Positions 1-5,855 of a stretch of 7,874 nucleotides of DNA are shown one piece after another. The position numbers were made by a program, and so were the translations under genes. The notes beneath the pieces were generated by a model, which was given only the letters and a program-made list of their open reading frames with translations, was not told where the DNA came from and ran no database searches. Source of the stretch: Arenicella sp. (GTDB lineage Bacteria; Pseudomonadota; Gammaproteobacteria; Arenicellales; Arenicellaceae); contig JAHHOC010000042.1 of the NCBI GenBank assembly GCA_018677115.1, positions 1 to 7,874 of the forward strand, in the 5' to 3' direction. Numbering within the stretch: the stretch's first letter is position 1; each line of letters starts with the position of its first letter.

Positions 1-1
1 G

Positions 2-823
2 GTGGGAGTGGTGCATGCGCAGCCGGTGGCCATAGTGACTGATGTCGCAGGCAATGCGCGCCTCGAGTTTGGGGATGAGTCCCGATCGGTGAATGTATTG
101 GATAACCTGGAAGCCGGGACAAGTATCAGCATTGGGGAGGCTTCTAATATGACGCTGGTATACCTGGATTCCGGGGTTGAATATAAAATGGAGGGCCCAA
201 CGTCATTTGTGGCCGGGACAACTGCACCTGAAGCAGTACAGGGAGAGCAGGCGCAGGCACGCACGCTTAAATTGCTTGAGGAAACAGGCTTAAAGCCGGC
301 TGAGGGCAATCTCAACCAGGCCGCAATCGTGTTCCGCAATGTGCACACTTTCGGCGGCAAGGTCGAACTTCTCGGCCCCATGGATACCAAATTGATGACC
401 TCGGCGCCGCTCTTCAAATGGGAACCGCTGGGTGAAGGTACGCGCTATCTGTTCGAGCTTAAAAGTTCGCGCGACCGGCTGCTTTATACCTATGAATCAT
501 CTGCCACAGAACTGCGGGTGCCGGCTGAAATTAAATTGGGTAACGGCCGCAAGTATCGCTGGACTGTCAGCGCAAAGCTGGGTAATGAGCCTTATAGTGG
601 TACAGCTTCGTTCCAGATGGGCTCGCAGCGGGAAATAGAAAAGCTAGTGGCTTACCGCCCGGCGCTCGATGCACCTTTCTCGGAGAAAATTGTTTATGCG
701 CTGGTGTTAAGGCAGCAGGGCTTCAACCATGCCGCCAAGCAGAATTGGGACCGGCTAGTGCGGGAGCGGCCAGATGATCCGGCGATGAATTCTCTGTGGG
801 GACAAGAAAGCAGCGCTGAATAG
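2..823 (+). CDS. Exported FecR-domain protein, 5'-truncated by the window edge
   Basis: The frame is open from the first bases and no stop precedes the GTG at 2, so the true start is probably outside the window. The first visible residues (VVHAQ) look like the end of a signal peptide cleaved after HA. About residues 9-78 resemble a FecR-type beta domain (IVTDVAGNARLEFGD, then a hydrophobic strand and LDSGVEYKMEGPTSF). About 125-207 look like a beta-sandwich of Fn3 kind (TSAPLFKWEPLGEGTRYLFEL). About 225-262 form a helical, TPR-like hairpin (EKIVYALVLRQQGFNHAAKQNWDRL is the core of it, read in two helices). In other bacteria such exported FecR-like proteins are often encoded beside CHASE2 or caspase-like genes. 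Here the gene converges on a caspase-like gene, with 43 nt between the two stops. The TonB/sigma regulatory role of classical FecR is not implied, because no transmembrane helix is visible. The domain call is fairly sure; the function is unknown. Confidence 0.75.
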   Translation: MGVVHAQPVAIVTDVAGNARLEFGDESRSVNVLDNLEAGTSISIGEASNMTLVYLDSGVEYKMEGPTSFVAGTTAPEAVQGEQAQARTLKLLEETGLKPAEGNLNQAAIVFRNVHTFGGKVELLGPMDTKLMTSAPLFKWEPLGEGTRYLFELKSSRDRLLYTYESSATELRVPAEIKLGNGRKYRWTVSAKLGNEPYSGTASFQMGSQREIEKLVAYRPALDAPFSEKIVYALVLRQQGFNHAAKQNWDRLVRERPDDPAMNSLWGQESSAE

Positions 824-866
824 GGCGTCTCCGACATTGCCGGAAGATTAGCGCAAACCGACCCTG

Positions 867-2387
867 TCAGTTATAACTAAAGTAGAAATCGCCCTTAAGT
901 GATGAGTTTTCCCAGGGCACTTGTGCGCCCTGTGTGTCATCGGCTACGCCGACCCGCACTTTCTTGAATACGTCCTCCAGTTTGACATTGGGCTTGGCAA
1001 TTTCCCGCAACAGGTGCTTGGTATACAAACCGTTGCGCCCGGTGCCATCAAGCGCTACATCTCCGGGTGCCGTTGAGTAGGCAATGATGGTACCAGCCGG
1101 CCCCGATGATTGCACCAGGCCGGCACTGGCGGCGCCGCGTGCGATCGGAAACGGGTTGTTACGACACGCATCGATGACCACCATGGTTACACCGCTACTG
1201 CCCCGGTCCAGCTTATCGAGAACAAACGACAGGTTCAACGATTTGTATTTAACATCCACTGAATCCTTAATGCCCATGCCGGTTGGCAACAGATAGTTTT
1301 CGCCTCCCAGCGCCACCCCATGCCCGGCATAGTAAAAAAGTGCGGTGTCATCTTCACGAATTTTCTGGGCGAATTTATCCACAGATTCTTCCATGGAGCG
1401 CAGGTCACCATCAGTGACAAGTTGCACATCAAAACCCAGTTTGCCTAATTTCTTGCCAAGGTCCTGCGCATCATTGACCGGATTCTTGAGTTTGCCTATA
1501 GAAGGTCCATAGGCGGCATTGCCGATCACCAGCGCATAGCGCTTGCCCCGTTCAACATAGGACGATTGCTGCGGAGCTGCGGCCTGTTGCTGTTTTTGCT
1601 TCTCCAATAGAGCGTACAGGCTGCTCAATTCATTTTTGATTTCAGCGATAACCTTCGGATCTACCGAAACCTGGCCCTCGGGCTCTGGTATGGCGGTGGT
1701 GGTTGGTGCGGTCGTGGCCGACTGTGTAACAACTGACGGGCGGATGTTGGCTGGCAATGGCTGCGGGAGTTCAGGTTTGACTGCCGTGTCGGACTTTTCA
1801 GCGGACATTTTCGGTGTGCGTGAAGCCACTACCGGAGCCTGCTCAACGCTTGTTATCACCGGGGCATTTTTAGCCGCGGCTTTTTTCGCCAATGAAGTTT
1901 CGGCAATCTGGCGGCTTTGGAGAACTTCCCGATCTCCAGGATCACTGGCCAGATAGAGATCGCAGGAGCTCAATGCCTGCTGCGGCAGTATCTTGCTGAA
2001 CTTGATGCATTTGACCCGATGTTCGGCATTTTCATCTACTTCCCTGGCATTGCCCTGCAGCCAGATTTCCTCTTCCACATTGGATTTTTTCCGCGCTGTC
2101 TCCGCTACTGTCTTGCTGTCGCCCTTGGCATCGAACATGGCCAAGGCACGCTCCAGGGTGACGCGGGCTTTCTCCAGCTCATTCTGTTTCTGGTATAAGG
2201 TAGCAAGATGGTAGTGAATTTTATCACTGGCATCGGTAGTTTCGATCAGCTGCTCACAGGCAGGAACCGCGTAGATCGGGCCTTTTGACAGACAGCTGTT
2301 GCGCAGTTCGGATTCAGTGGTGGCGTTTCCCGCAATGCTGAACAGCAGGCTAAGGCAAATACAGAATTTACAATAATTTTTCAGCAT
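867..2387 (-). CDS. Exported caspase-like (peptidase C14) protein with N-terminal TPR-like region
   Basis: The protein has 506 residues. A signal peptide occupies about residues 1-22 (hydrophobic FCICLSLLFSIAG, cleavage near GNA). About 30-165 are TPR-like helices (YHLATLYQKQNELEKARVTL). About 170-240 are a Pro/Ala/Thr/Lys-rich linker, and 242-272 a short coiled coil. The caspase-like domain runs from about 283 (RYALVIGNAAYG) to the end. The catalytic dyad is intact: H356 in YYAGHG and C408 in IDACRNNP. The C-terminal PWENSSLKGDFYF is typical of bacterial caspase-family proteins. The family consists of cysteine endopeptidases or inactive relatives; with both residues present, protease activity is likely, in the periplasm. 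It is the last gene of a five-gene operon, 37 nt after the preceding stop. A GAG about 11 nt before the ATG is a weak ribosome site. The substrate is unknown. Confidence 0.9.
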   Translation of the reverse strand: MLKNYCKFCICLSLLFSIAGNATTESELRNSCLSKGPIYAVPACEQLIETTDASDKIHYHLATLYQKQNELEKARVTLERALAMFDAKGDSKTVAETARKKSNVEEEIWLQGNAREVDENAEHRVKCIKFSKILPQQALSSCDLYLASDPGDREVLQSRQIAETSLAKKAAAKNAPVITSVEQAPVVASRTPKMSAEKSDTAVKPELPQPLPANIRPSVVTQSATTAPTTTAIPEPEGQVSVDPKVIAEIKNELSSLYALLEKQKQQQAAAPQQSSYVERGKRYALVIGNAAYGPSIGKLKNPVNDAQDLGKKLGKLGFDVQLVTDGDLRSMEESVDKFAQKIREDDTALFYYAGHGVALGGENYLLPTGMGIKDSVDVKYKSLNLSFVLDKLDRGSSGVTMVVIDACRNNPFPIARGAASAGLVQSSGPAGTIIAYSTAPGDVALDGTGRNGLYTKHLLREIAKPNVKLEDVFKKVRVGVADDTQGAQVPWENSSLKGDFYFSYN

Positions 2388-2424
2388 CGGTGTTCACTCA
2401 AAGCCGAGCGCCGGGACAATGTAT

Positions 2425-3153
2425 TCAGTATGAATAACGCCCGTAGTCGCCTTTTTTATCAGCTTTTTTGAAATCCCACAACCACAATCCGCTGGGTAGC
2501 CGCACCACACCGAATAGATACTTTTTCTCCGGGGTGACATAAGGCGGGTCTTCACGAGCGAGAACCTCAGCTATGCTATTGCGCATATCGCGCAATGAAT
2601 ACTTGCCATCACCGCCTTCAAGGTTCTGAATGGTCATCACCCGCAGTTGCTGCACTGCCTCGGCAATGGTGGCGTCATCTTCAAGCGTGCCCAGCAACGA
2701 CGCCAGTTCTTTTATGACGTTGCTGCGCGTGACAATCTCGCCACTTCTTTCGATCACTTCCGCCAGCCCCTTGGCCATATTTTGCGTCGCGTCCTCGCTG
2801 GCTGCCGAATAGCGTAAGTGATTAATACTCCTTTCGAAGGCAGTTAAGAAGGTGTACTGGTCGGGCGAACTGACTTCATCATTCAGTGTGCCGATCATTG
2901 CCGATATTTTCGAACCAGCCTGAACGGCCGCGCCGTTTTGACCCTGCTTTGAGAGTTCACTGGCTGCGATCGCGGTCTCCACGATCCGCACCGCCAGGTC
3001 TTCTGACAACACAAACAGGCCTTTTTCGTTCGGAGTGTCCGGCCACGCCGACAGCGAGTGCCCGACGTGAACATGGGCGAACGATGGCAGCTGTGTGGCA
3101 CACCCATGCAATGCTAAAGTGAGAACTGGAATTAACAACTTAAATATTTTCAT
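2425..3153 (-). CDS. Helical outer-membrane-type lipoprotein of unknown function
   Basis: The frame is open from 3198, but the internal ATG at 3153 is preferred. It gives a clean lipoprotein signal, MKIFKLLIPVLTLALHGCAT, with Cys18 as the lipidation site, and it starts 7 nt after the stop of the preceding gene; the longer form would overlap that gene and bury the signal. The product has 242 residues. Alanine follows the lipid Cys, so by the enterobacterial Lol rule it would go to the outer membrane. The mature part is mostly helical with many Glu, Ala and Ser residues. The C-terminal 35 residues are rich in aromatics and lysine (LWLWDF, then GDYGRYSY). I do not recognise a family. Its place between an outer-membrane barrel gene and a caspase-like gene suggests a part in the same envelope process. 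Confidence 0.75.
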   Translation of the reverse strand: MKIFKLLIPVLTLALHGCATQLPSFAHVHVGHSLSAWPDTPNEKGLFVLSEDLAVRIVETAIAASELSKQGQNGAAVQAGSKISAMIGTLNDEVSSPDQYTFLTAFERSINHLRYSAASEDATQNMAKGLAEVIERSGEIVTRSNVIKELASLLGTLEDDATIAEAVQQLRVMTIQNLEGGDGKYSLRDMRNSIAEVLAREDPPYVTPEKKYLFGVVRLPSGLWLWDFKKADKKGDYGRYSY

Positions 3154-3160
3154 AAGGTTT

Positions 3161-3928
3161 CTAAAATTCGAACATTCTAAAATTGGGGAATAACTCAAAA
3201 TTTCGTCTTACGGCAAGAGTTACCCTGTCGTCGGCATAGTCGAGATATCGGGCACGTCCGTCGCGGTCAGTTCGATGATAGGTCAGATCGACGCGAAATC
3301 CACGGTATATCCCGCCCACGCCAAAGGAAAAATCAGTGTATTTTTCCAATTCCCTGACCAGCCTGTCCTCAACATCGAAATGCCCGACGTGAAAAGTGGC
3401 ATCAATTGCATCATTGATTGGCTGCCGGAAACGAGCTTCATAATAGGTGCCGAATTCCAGCCCTTCAACGTCGGTGGAAACTTTAACTCTGAGCTTATTG
3501 AACAGCAATGCAGACATATAGGCATCTGTCCATGCAATGTCGTCCGGGTCGCTGGAAAAACCGTAGCGACGCACACCAGTATCAAGCAAAAAGTTCCCCG
3601 AGTTTGACTCCCACCGCCAACCGGCATACACATCGTATTCGATATCTTCGCGACCGGGAATCTGGTTGTAGACAGCGCCCCATGGCTTATCCACGCCAGA
3701 GACCCAGGCTCCAGCATAGAAATCTCGTGGAAGAATCAACTCGACACCGCCCTGTATAACCGGATTTTCGTCGCTAAGAGTGATACCGCGGAAAACGTAA
3801 TCGCTGACCACGGCGATATTGCCGCGAATCTCAATCGCCGATATGCGCTCGGCACTCAGCGCGTTTCCGGCATAGCCGGCCAGCAACAATAATAAACACC
3901 CGGCATGGAATTTTTTGCCTAGTCGCAT
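3161..3928 (-). CDS. TorF-family (Gcw_chp) putative outer-membrane porin
   Basis: The start is placed at the ATG at 3928, which begins a standard signal peptide (MRLGKKFHAGCLLLLLAG, cleavage after ALSA near residue 25) and is preceded by a GGGGG stretch. The upstream ATG at 3949 would add seven unlikely residues. The start overlaps the end of the preceding gene by 10 nt, which suggests translational coupling. The mature N-terminus carries the family pattern: GNIAVVSDYVFRGITLSDENP, then IQGGVEL, then FYAGAWVSGVD. The rest alternates in the manner of beta strands (DIEYDVYAGW, FGTYYEARF, FSFGVGGIYRGFRVDLTY). The last residue is Phe, as usual for proteins inserted by the BAM machinery. The length of 255 residues is normal for the family. 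The transported substrate is unknown, and the porin role is a family-level prediction. Confidence 0.85.
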   Translation of the reverse strand: MRLGKKFHAGCLLLLLAGYAGNALSAERISAIEIRGNIAVVSDYVFRGITLSDENPVIQGGVELILPRDFYAGAWVSGVDKPWGAVYNQIPGREDIEYDVYAGWRWESNSGNFLLDTGVRRYGFSSDPDDIAWTDAYMSALLFNKLRVKVSTDVEGLEFGTYYEARFRQPINDAIDATFHVGHFDVEDRLVRELEKYTDFSFGVGGIYRGFRVDLTYHRTDRDGRARYLDYADDRVTLAVRRNFELFPNFRMFEF

Positions 3929-4455
3929 GATGCCCCCGCCGCTATCCACTGGTCGAGAAGCCTTGCCAGTTCAGCCATGCTGTTTGGTGGTGCGGTCGGC
4001 AACGTGCCGGAAAGCGTCCCACCATCTATAACCGCCCATTGCGCCAGGGTGCTGTTAAGCACCGACTCTTTCAAGGCCTGTAAATCGTTGCCAGTCTTAT
4101 TTTTGATGGCTTCGCAAATTTGCGAAGTAGAAATATTTGAAAAACTGAAGCTTTGAAATGGTGCTTCCCAACCCGGGGTAAAATGGCACTCTCCGCAATC
4201 CGGTTCTAAGCGGCCCTGCTCACGGTGGCGGATCTTGGATTGATTTTCAGTTTCAAAGCCATGGCAGTTCTGGCAGCGTGGATGGGTAAATGTGGGGCCC
4301 AGTAATTTTGAAAACCCGTTCGGGTCGGTGCCGGTTCCGCCACTGGAGCTTGAGCCGCTGCCGCAACTGCTCAGCAGCACACACATTAAGAGTGGCGCCA
4401 GACACCGCCGTGCAGCTCCTGCAAACTGAATATTTTTGGATCTAATCGTAGTCAT
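3919..4455 (-). CDS. Lipoprotein with two CXXCH c-type heme motifs
   Basis: The product has 178 residues. The N-terminal signal ends in the lipobox LLSSC, with Cys31 as the lipidated residue. A Gly/Ser-rich tether follows (about 32-42). Two heme-attachment motifs are present: C61-QN-C-H65, in the setting HPRCQNCHGF, and C87-GE-C-H91. The C-terminal half ends in DQWIAAGASC. The HPRCxNCH motif plus a late W-IDGG segment resembles small periplasmic cytochrome-like proteins that are sometimes annotated as isoquinoline 1-oxidoreductase subunits, but I cannot confirm that assignment. The ATG overlaps the stop of the upstream gene as TAATG, a strong sign of coupled translation. The likely role is electron transfer at the outer membrane or in the periplasm. 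Heme binding needs the Ccm system, which lies outside the window. Confidence 0.8.
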   Translation of the reverse strand: MTTIRSKNIQFAGAARRCLAPLLMCVLLSSCGSGSSSSGGTGTDPNGFSKLLGPTFTHPRCQNCHGFETENQSKIRHREQGRLEPDCGECHFTPGWEAPFQSFSFSNISTSQICEAIKNKTGNDLQALKESVLNSTLAQWAVIDGGTLSGTLPTAPPNSMAELARLLDQWIAAGASCD

Positions 4456-5009
4456 TATTTTGTCGGTACAGTAACGGAATGACAGTCAGCGCAACTGGTT
4501 GGAGCTTGCGCTCCCCCAGAATGCGACGCACCCGGATACACCTGGCAAACGTTGCCGTTAGCACGATAATTCCGGTTGCACTTACAACTCGTACCGCTGA
4601 GTGTGGAGTTTGCCGGACACGACGCAGAGCCGGGTGTCGATGGCAAGCCCTCACAGACGCCGTTAACTATCTGCTGGTTATTACCGCAGGCCACACAAAT
4701 ATTATTTTGCACCACTTCGTTGCTGGCGCAGGCGACACATGCATTGCCGACAGTAATTTCATTGCTGGCACAGGCAACACAAGCGTTATTTACATTTATT
4801 TCATTGCTGGCACAGGCTTCGCAGCGGTTGTTAATTGTCACTTCCCTGGCATCGCACGCCGTGCAGAGGCCATTAGCAAGAATCTGGTCGATGGCGCACT
4901 GGACCTGCCTGTCTGAGAGGCCACCCGAATCGGATTTGCCGTCACCACAGCTATACACCAAGGCAGCGGTCATCAGGACCGCCAATATTTTAATAATTGC
5001 ACTTTTCAT
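4455..5009 (-). CDS. Cysteine-repeat lipoprotein with a C-terminal CXXCH motif
   Basis: This is the first gene of the operon, 184 residues. The signal ends in LVYSC, with Cys21 as the probable lipid site; Tyr before Ser makes the lipobox slightly atypical. Residues 49-118 are five tandem 14-residue units of the form C-x2-C-(x)10, with cysteines at 49/52, 63/66, 77/80, 91/94 and 105/108, closed by C119. Residues 131-155 form a further Cys-rich, EGF-like stretch. One heme motif, C173-AD-C-H177, lies seven residues before the end. The paired cysteines could form disulfides or bind metal; with a heme motif at the tip, a rod-like redox protein anchored in the outer membrane is possible. I know no named family with this arrangement. 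The stop overlaps the next start (TAATG). The leader region upstream shows no convincing promoter. Confidence 0.75.
   Translation of the reverse strand: MKSAIIKILAVLMTAALVYSCGDGKSDSGGLSDRQVQCAIDQILANGLCTACDAREVTINNRCEACASNEINVNNACVACASNEITVGNACVACASNEVVQNNICVACGNNQQIVNGVCEGLPSTPGSASCPANSTLSGTSCKCNRNYRANGNVCQVYPGASHSGGAQAPTSCADCHSVTVPTK
4656..4865 (-). repeat. Five in-frame 42-bp tandem repeats coding C-x2-C units
   Basis: The repeat lies inside the Cys-repeat lipoprotein gene and encodes five 14-residue units. The three central units share ACASNE exactly or nearly so, while the first and last are more diverged (CTACDAREVTINNR and CVACGNNQQIVNGV). The period is exactly 14 residues throughout. 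Central units are most alike, which suggests growth by slippage or unequal crossing over. Copy number may vary between strains. Confidence 0.85.
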
Positions 5010-5355
5010 AGTCTATTTATTGCTCTCTATGTCACACGATCAAGCCCTTCAGCGGTGAATGCGAAATTCACTGAGCGTTCATTGATCAAGTTTGCGCACT
5101 GTCGTTTCGCGTCAAAGGATACCTGACATTTGCTATGTATTAGTACAAGTTACCGATAAATCACAGTCTTTTTTATTTTGTTAGTTGACCGACGAATGCT
5201 GTGTTTTCTTTTGAAGCATGCACGCCAGAGTATAGCTGCCTACTGTTTATGCGTGAACCCCTATTTAAATCCTCGTGAATGCCTAGAGATGTTGGGGATG
5301 AAACGATTTTGGAATAAGGGTTAGGCAGAGGCGCCAAGCGCTTATTCCGGGCATT
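5010..5355. other. Leader region without genes upstream of the lipoprotein operon
   Basis: No credible coding frame is seen on either strand in these 346 bases. The stretch must hold the promoter of the - strand operon that starts at 5009, but no -35/-10 pair with good matches and correct spacing stands out. A small hairpin, GTGAAT-gcgaa-ATTCAC (5055-5071), lies about 50 nt before the start codon and could be part of a 5' leader or an operator. A longer inverted repeat is at 5311-5348. Confidence 0.5.
5311..5348. repeat. Inverted repeat, 8-bp perfect arms
   Basis: GGAATAAG (5311-5318) is repeated in inverted form as CTTATTCC (5341-5348), with 22 nt between. The spacer contains the palindrome GGCGCC. 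It sits just past the distal tRNA terminator on the - strand. It may be a protein-binding site or a hairpin; no T-tract follows directly, so it is not a classical terminator. Confidence 0.5.
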
Positions 5356-5382
5356 AAAAAAGCCCCTATGCGGGGCCTCTTT
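5356..5382 (-). terminator. Rho-independent terminator, distal copy
   Basis: Read on the - strand, GCCCC-gcata-GGGGC (stem 5362-5366 with 5372-5376) is followed by six T. The flanking AAAG before the stem can extend the pairing. It is a duplicate of the terminator just behind the intact tRNA-Ser and has the better T-tract of the two. Confidence 0.85.
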
Positions 5383-5385
5383 ATC

Positions 5386-5403
5386 TGGCGGAGAGAGGGG
5401 GAT
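5386..5403 (-). pseudogene. 3' fragment of a tRNA-Ser gene (T-arm half, acceptor strand, CCA)
   Basis: These bases are identical to the last part of the intact tRNA-Ser at 5549-5566: the 3' half of the T-stem, the acceptor 3' strand, the discriminator G and CCA. With the following terminator they form an exact 46-bp direct repeat (5359-5404 and 5522-5567). The fragment is cut in the T-loop by element X. On the far side of X the sequence resumes as TCGAACC, as in the intact gene, and then becomes degenerate (5474-5517), although a T-arm-like pattern GGGATTCTCGAACTACCC is still visible. This is a dead tRNA copy, comparable in layout to the tRNA-end repeats behind E. coli tyrT. Confidence 0.75.
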
Positions 5404-5473
5404 TACTCAACGCATCCTGCGCTTCGCCCTACGGGCAGCCTACGGCTATTCAAAAATGCTCCCGGCATTTTTG
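5404..5473 (-). mobile_element. Element X: 70-nt three-hairpin element in a tRNA-Ser T-loop copy
   Basis: On the - strand the element follows GGTTCGA and ends before ATCCCCC, exactly where the intact tRNA-Ser reads GGTTCGAATCCCCC. In + coordinates it has three hairpins: H1 with 9-bp arms 5451-5459 and 5465-5473 and loop TCCCG, H2 5426-5436 (GCCC-tac-GGGC), and H3 5411-5421 (CGCA-tcc-TGCG). Between H1 and H2 the - strand has GTAGGC, like the GTAG foot of REP sequences. No target-site duplication is evident. It is related to element Y. It has no coding capacity, so any movement would need a transposase elsewhere. The insertion reading is an inference from the junctions. Confidence 0.6.
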
Positions 5474-5517
5474 TCGAACCTGGAGGGATTCTCGAACTAC
5501 CCAACGCGCTACCAGAT

Positions 5518-5545
5518 AAATAAAGCCCCTATGCGGGGCCTCTTT
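5518..5545 (-). terminator. Rho-independent terminator behind the intact tRNA-Ser
   Basis: On the - strand GCCCC-gcata-GGGGC (5525-5529 with 5535-5539) is followed by TTTATTTAT, a T-tract interrupted by A. It begins only a few bases after the encoded CCA. The interrupted tract may terminate less well than the distal copy at 5356-5382. Confidence 0.75.
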
Positions 5546-5548
5546 ATC

Positions 5549-5639
5549 TGGCGGAGAGAGGGGGATTCGAACCCCCGATACGCTATAAACGTATACACAC
5601 TTTCCAGGCGTGCGCATTCGACCACTCTGCCACCTCTCC
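5549..5639 (-). tRNA. tRNA-Ser(GGA)
   Basis: The gene gives a 91-nt class II tRNA including encoded CCA. The acceptor pairs GGAGAGG with TCTCTCC (last pair G-U), with discriminator G and CCA. The T-arm is GGGGG-TTCGAAT-CCCCC. The anticodon arm CACGCCTGGAAAGTGTG has the anticodon GGA and matches the E. coli serine GGA tRNA from memory. A variable arm lies at about 5575-5595, as required for serine tRNAs. It reads UCC and UCU codons. The gene is the only intact member of a small array of tRNA-Ser copies; pieces of two others flank it. Confidence 0.97.
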
Positions 5640-5655
5640 GAAATCTGTCGAGCGC

Positions 5656-5689
5656 ACTATGTCACACTCTGTATTACTCCGCACGTCAA
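5656..5689 (-). promoter_or_regulatory. Possible promoter directly before the intact tRNA-Ser
   Basis: On the - strand TTGACG (5684-5689) and CATAGT (5656-5661) followed by GCGC, a GC-rich discriminator typical of stable-RNA promoters, precede the tRNA. The spacing is 22 nt, too long for a good sigma-70 site, so either the true -35 is different or the promoter is weak. The upstream promoter at 5856-5884 is a better candidate for transcription of the tRNA. Confidence 0.3.
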
Positions 5690-5701
5690 TGCGCGCGCAT
5701 T
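5688..5701. repeat. Perfect 14-bp palindrome
   Basis: AATGCGCGCGCATT reads the same on both strands. It lies at the junction between element Y and the tRNA leader. Its right half (GCGCAT) also matches the tRNA-Ser D-loop flank expected next to Y, so part of this palindrome may be a tRNA remnant. Confidence 0.5.
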
Positions 5702-5772
5702 ATTCGGCGCATCGTGCGCCTCACCCCTTCGGGGCTGCCTACAGCAGTTCCTAATCGCTCCCGGCGATTCGG
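5701..5772 (-). mobile_element. Element Y: 72-nt three-hairpin element in a tRNA-Ser D-loop copy
   Basis: On the - strand the element follows the tRNA-Ser piece GTGGCAGAGTGGTCGA and ends before ATGCGC, which is also what follows TCGA in the intact gene. Its hairpins in + coordinates are H1 5753-5769 (AATCGC-tcccg-GCGATT), H2 5724-5734 (CCCC-ttc-GGGG) and H3 5706-5720 (GGCGCA-tcg-TGCGCC). It aligns with element X without gaps over the first 40 nt. The H1 loop is identical and the stems are changed on both sides. It carries the same GTAGGC between H1 and H2. It lies between the strong tRNA promoter and the intact tRNA, so it is probably transcribed. Confidence 0.6.
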
Positions 5773-5843
5773 TCGACCACTCTGCCACGATAAACATGGA
5801 TGTTTGGAATGTCGATTTTGCAGGAGCGAAAATCGACCTCTCC
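5773..5843 (-). pseudogene. 5' fragment of a tRNA-Ser gene, interrupted by a small insert
   Basis: On the - strand GGAGAGGT at 5836-5843 matches the acceptor 5' end of tRNA-Ser, with the same TTTC before it. GTGGCAGAGTGGTCGA at 5773-5788 matches the next part through the D-loop. In the intact gene these two pieces are continuous, sharing GT. Here 47 nt (insert Z) separate them, and element Y cuts off the rest. The promoter at 5856-5884 stands at the right distance for this copy, so it was probably the original first gene of the array. Confidence 0.7.
5789..5835. mobile_element. Insert Z: 47-nt palindromic insertion in the tRNA-Ser 5' fragment
   Basis: The insert splits the tRNA-Ser acceptor/D-arm sequence, with the dinucleotide AC (+ strand) on both sides. 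It contains AAACAT-gg-ATGTTT and most of a 9-bp-stem hairpin, GTCGATTTT (5811-5819) with AAAATCGAC (5829-5837), loop GCAGGAGCG. The loop resembles the H1 loop region of X and Y (GCCGGGAGC on the - strand) but lies on the opposite strand, so Z may be an inverted, shortened relative. Its origin is uncertain. Confidence 0.4.
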
Positions 5844-5855
5844 GAAACGAGGCGC

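Noticed and set aside
824..866. Possible bidirectional terminator between the convergent genes
   Set aside because: Only a 4-bp stem (TCCG/CGGA) without a T-tract is visible; the palindrome at 870-879 belongs to the coding end of the caspase-like gene.
1636..2214. Several + strand frames opposite the caspase-like gene
   Set aside because: They are shadows of the caspase-like gene, which has a signal peptide, catalytic residues and an operon context.
3275..3759. Frames on both strands overlapping the TorF-family gene
   Set aside because: They conflict with the clear family pattern and the terminal Phe of the - strand barrel protein.
4656..4865. Regular 42-bp repetition as a CRISPR array
   Set aside because: The repeats are contiguous without unique spacers, keep the reading frame and encode a Cys-repeat protein.
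4479..5058. Two long + strand frames opposite the Cys-repeat lipoprotein
   Set aside because: They are products of the 42-bp repeat read on the other strand. The - strand frame has a signal, a lipobox, heme motif and coupled neighbours.
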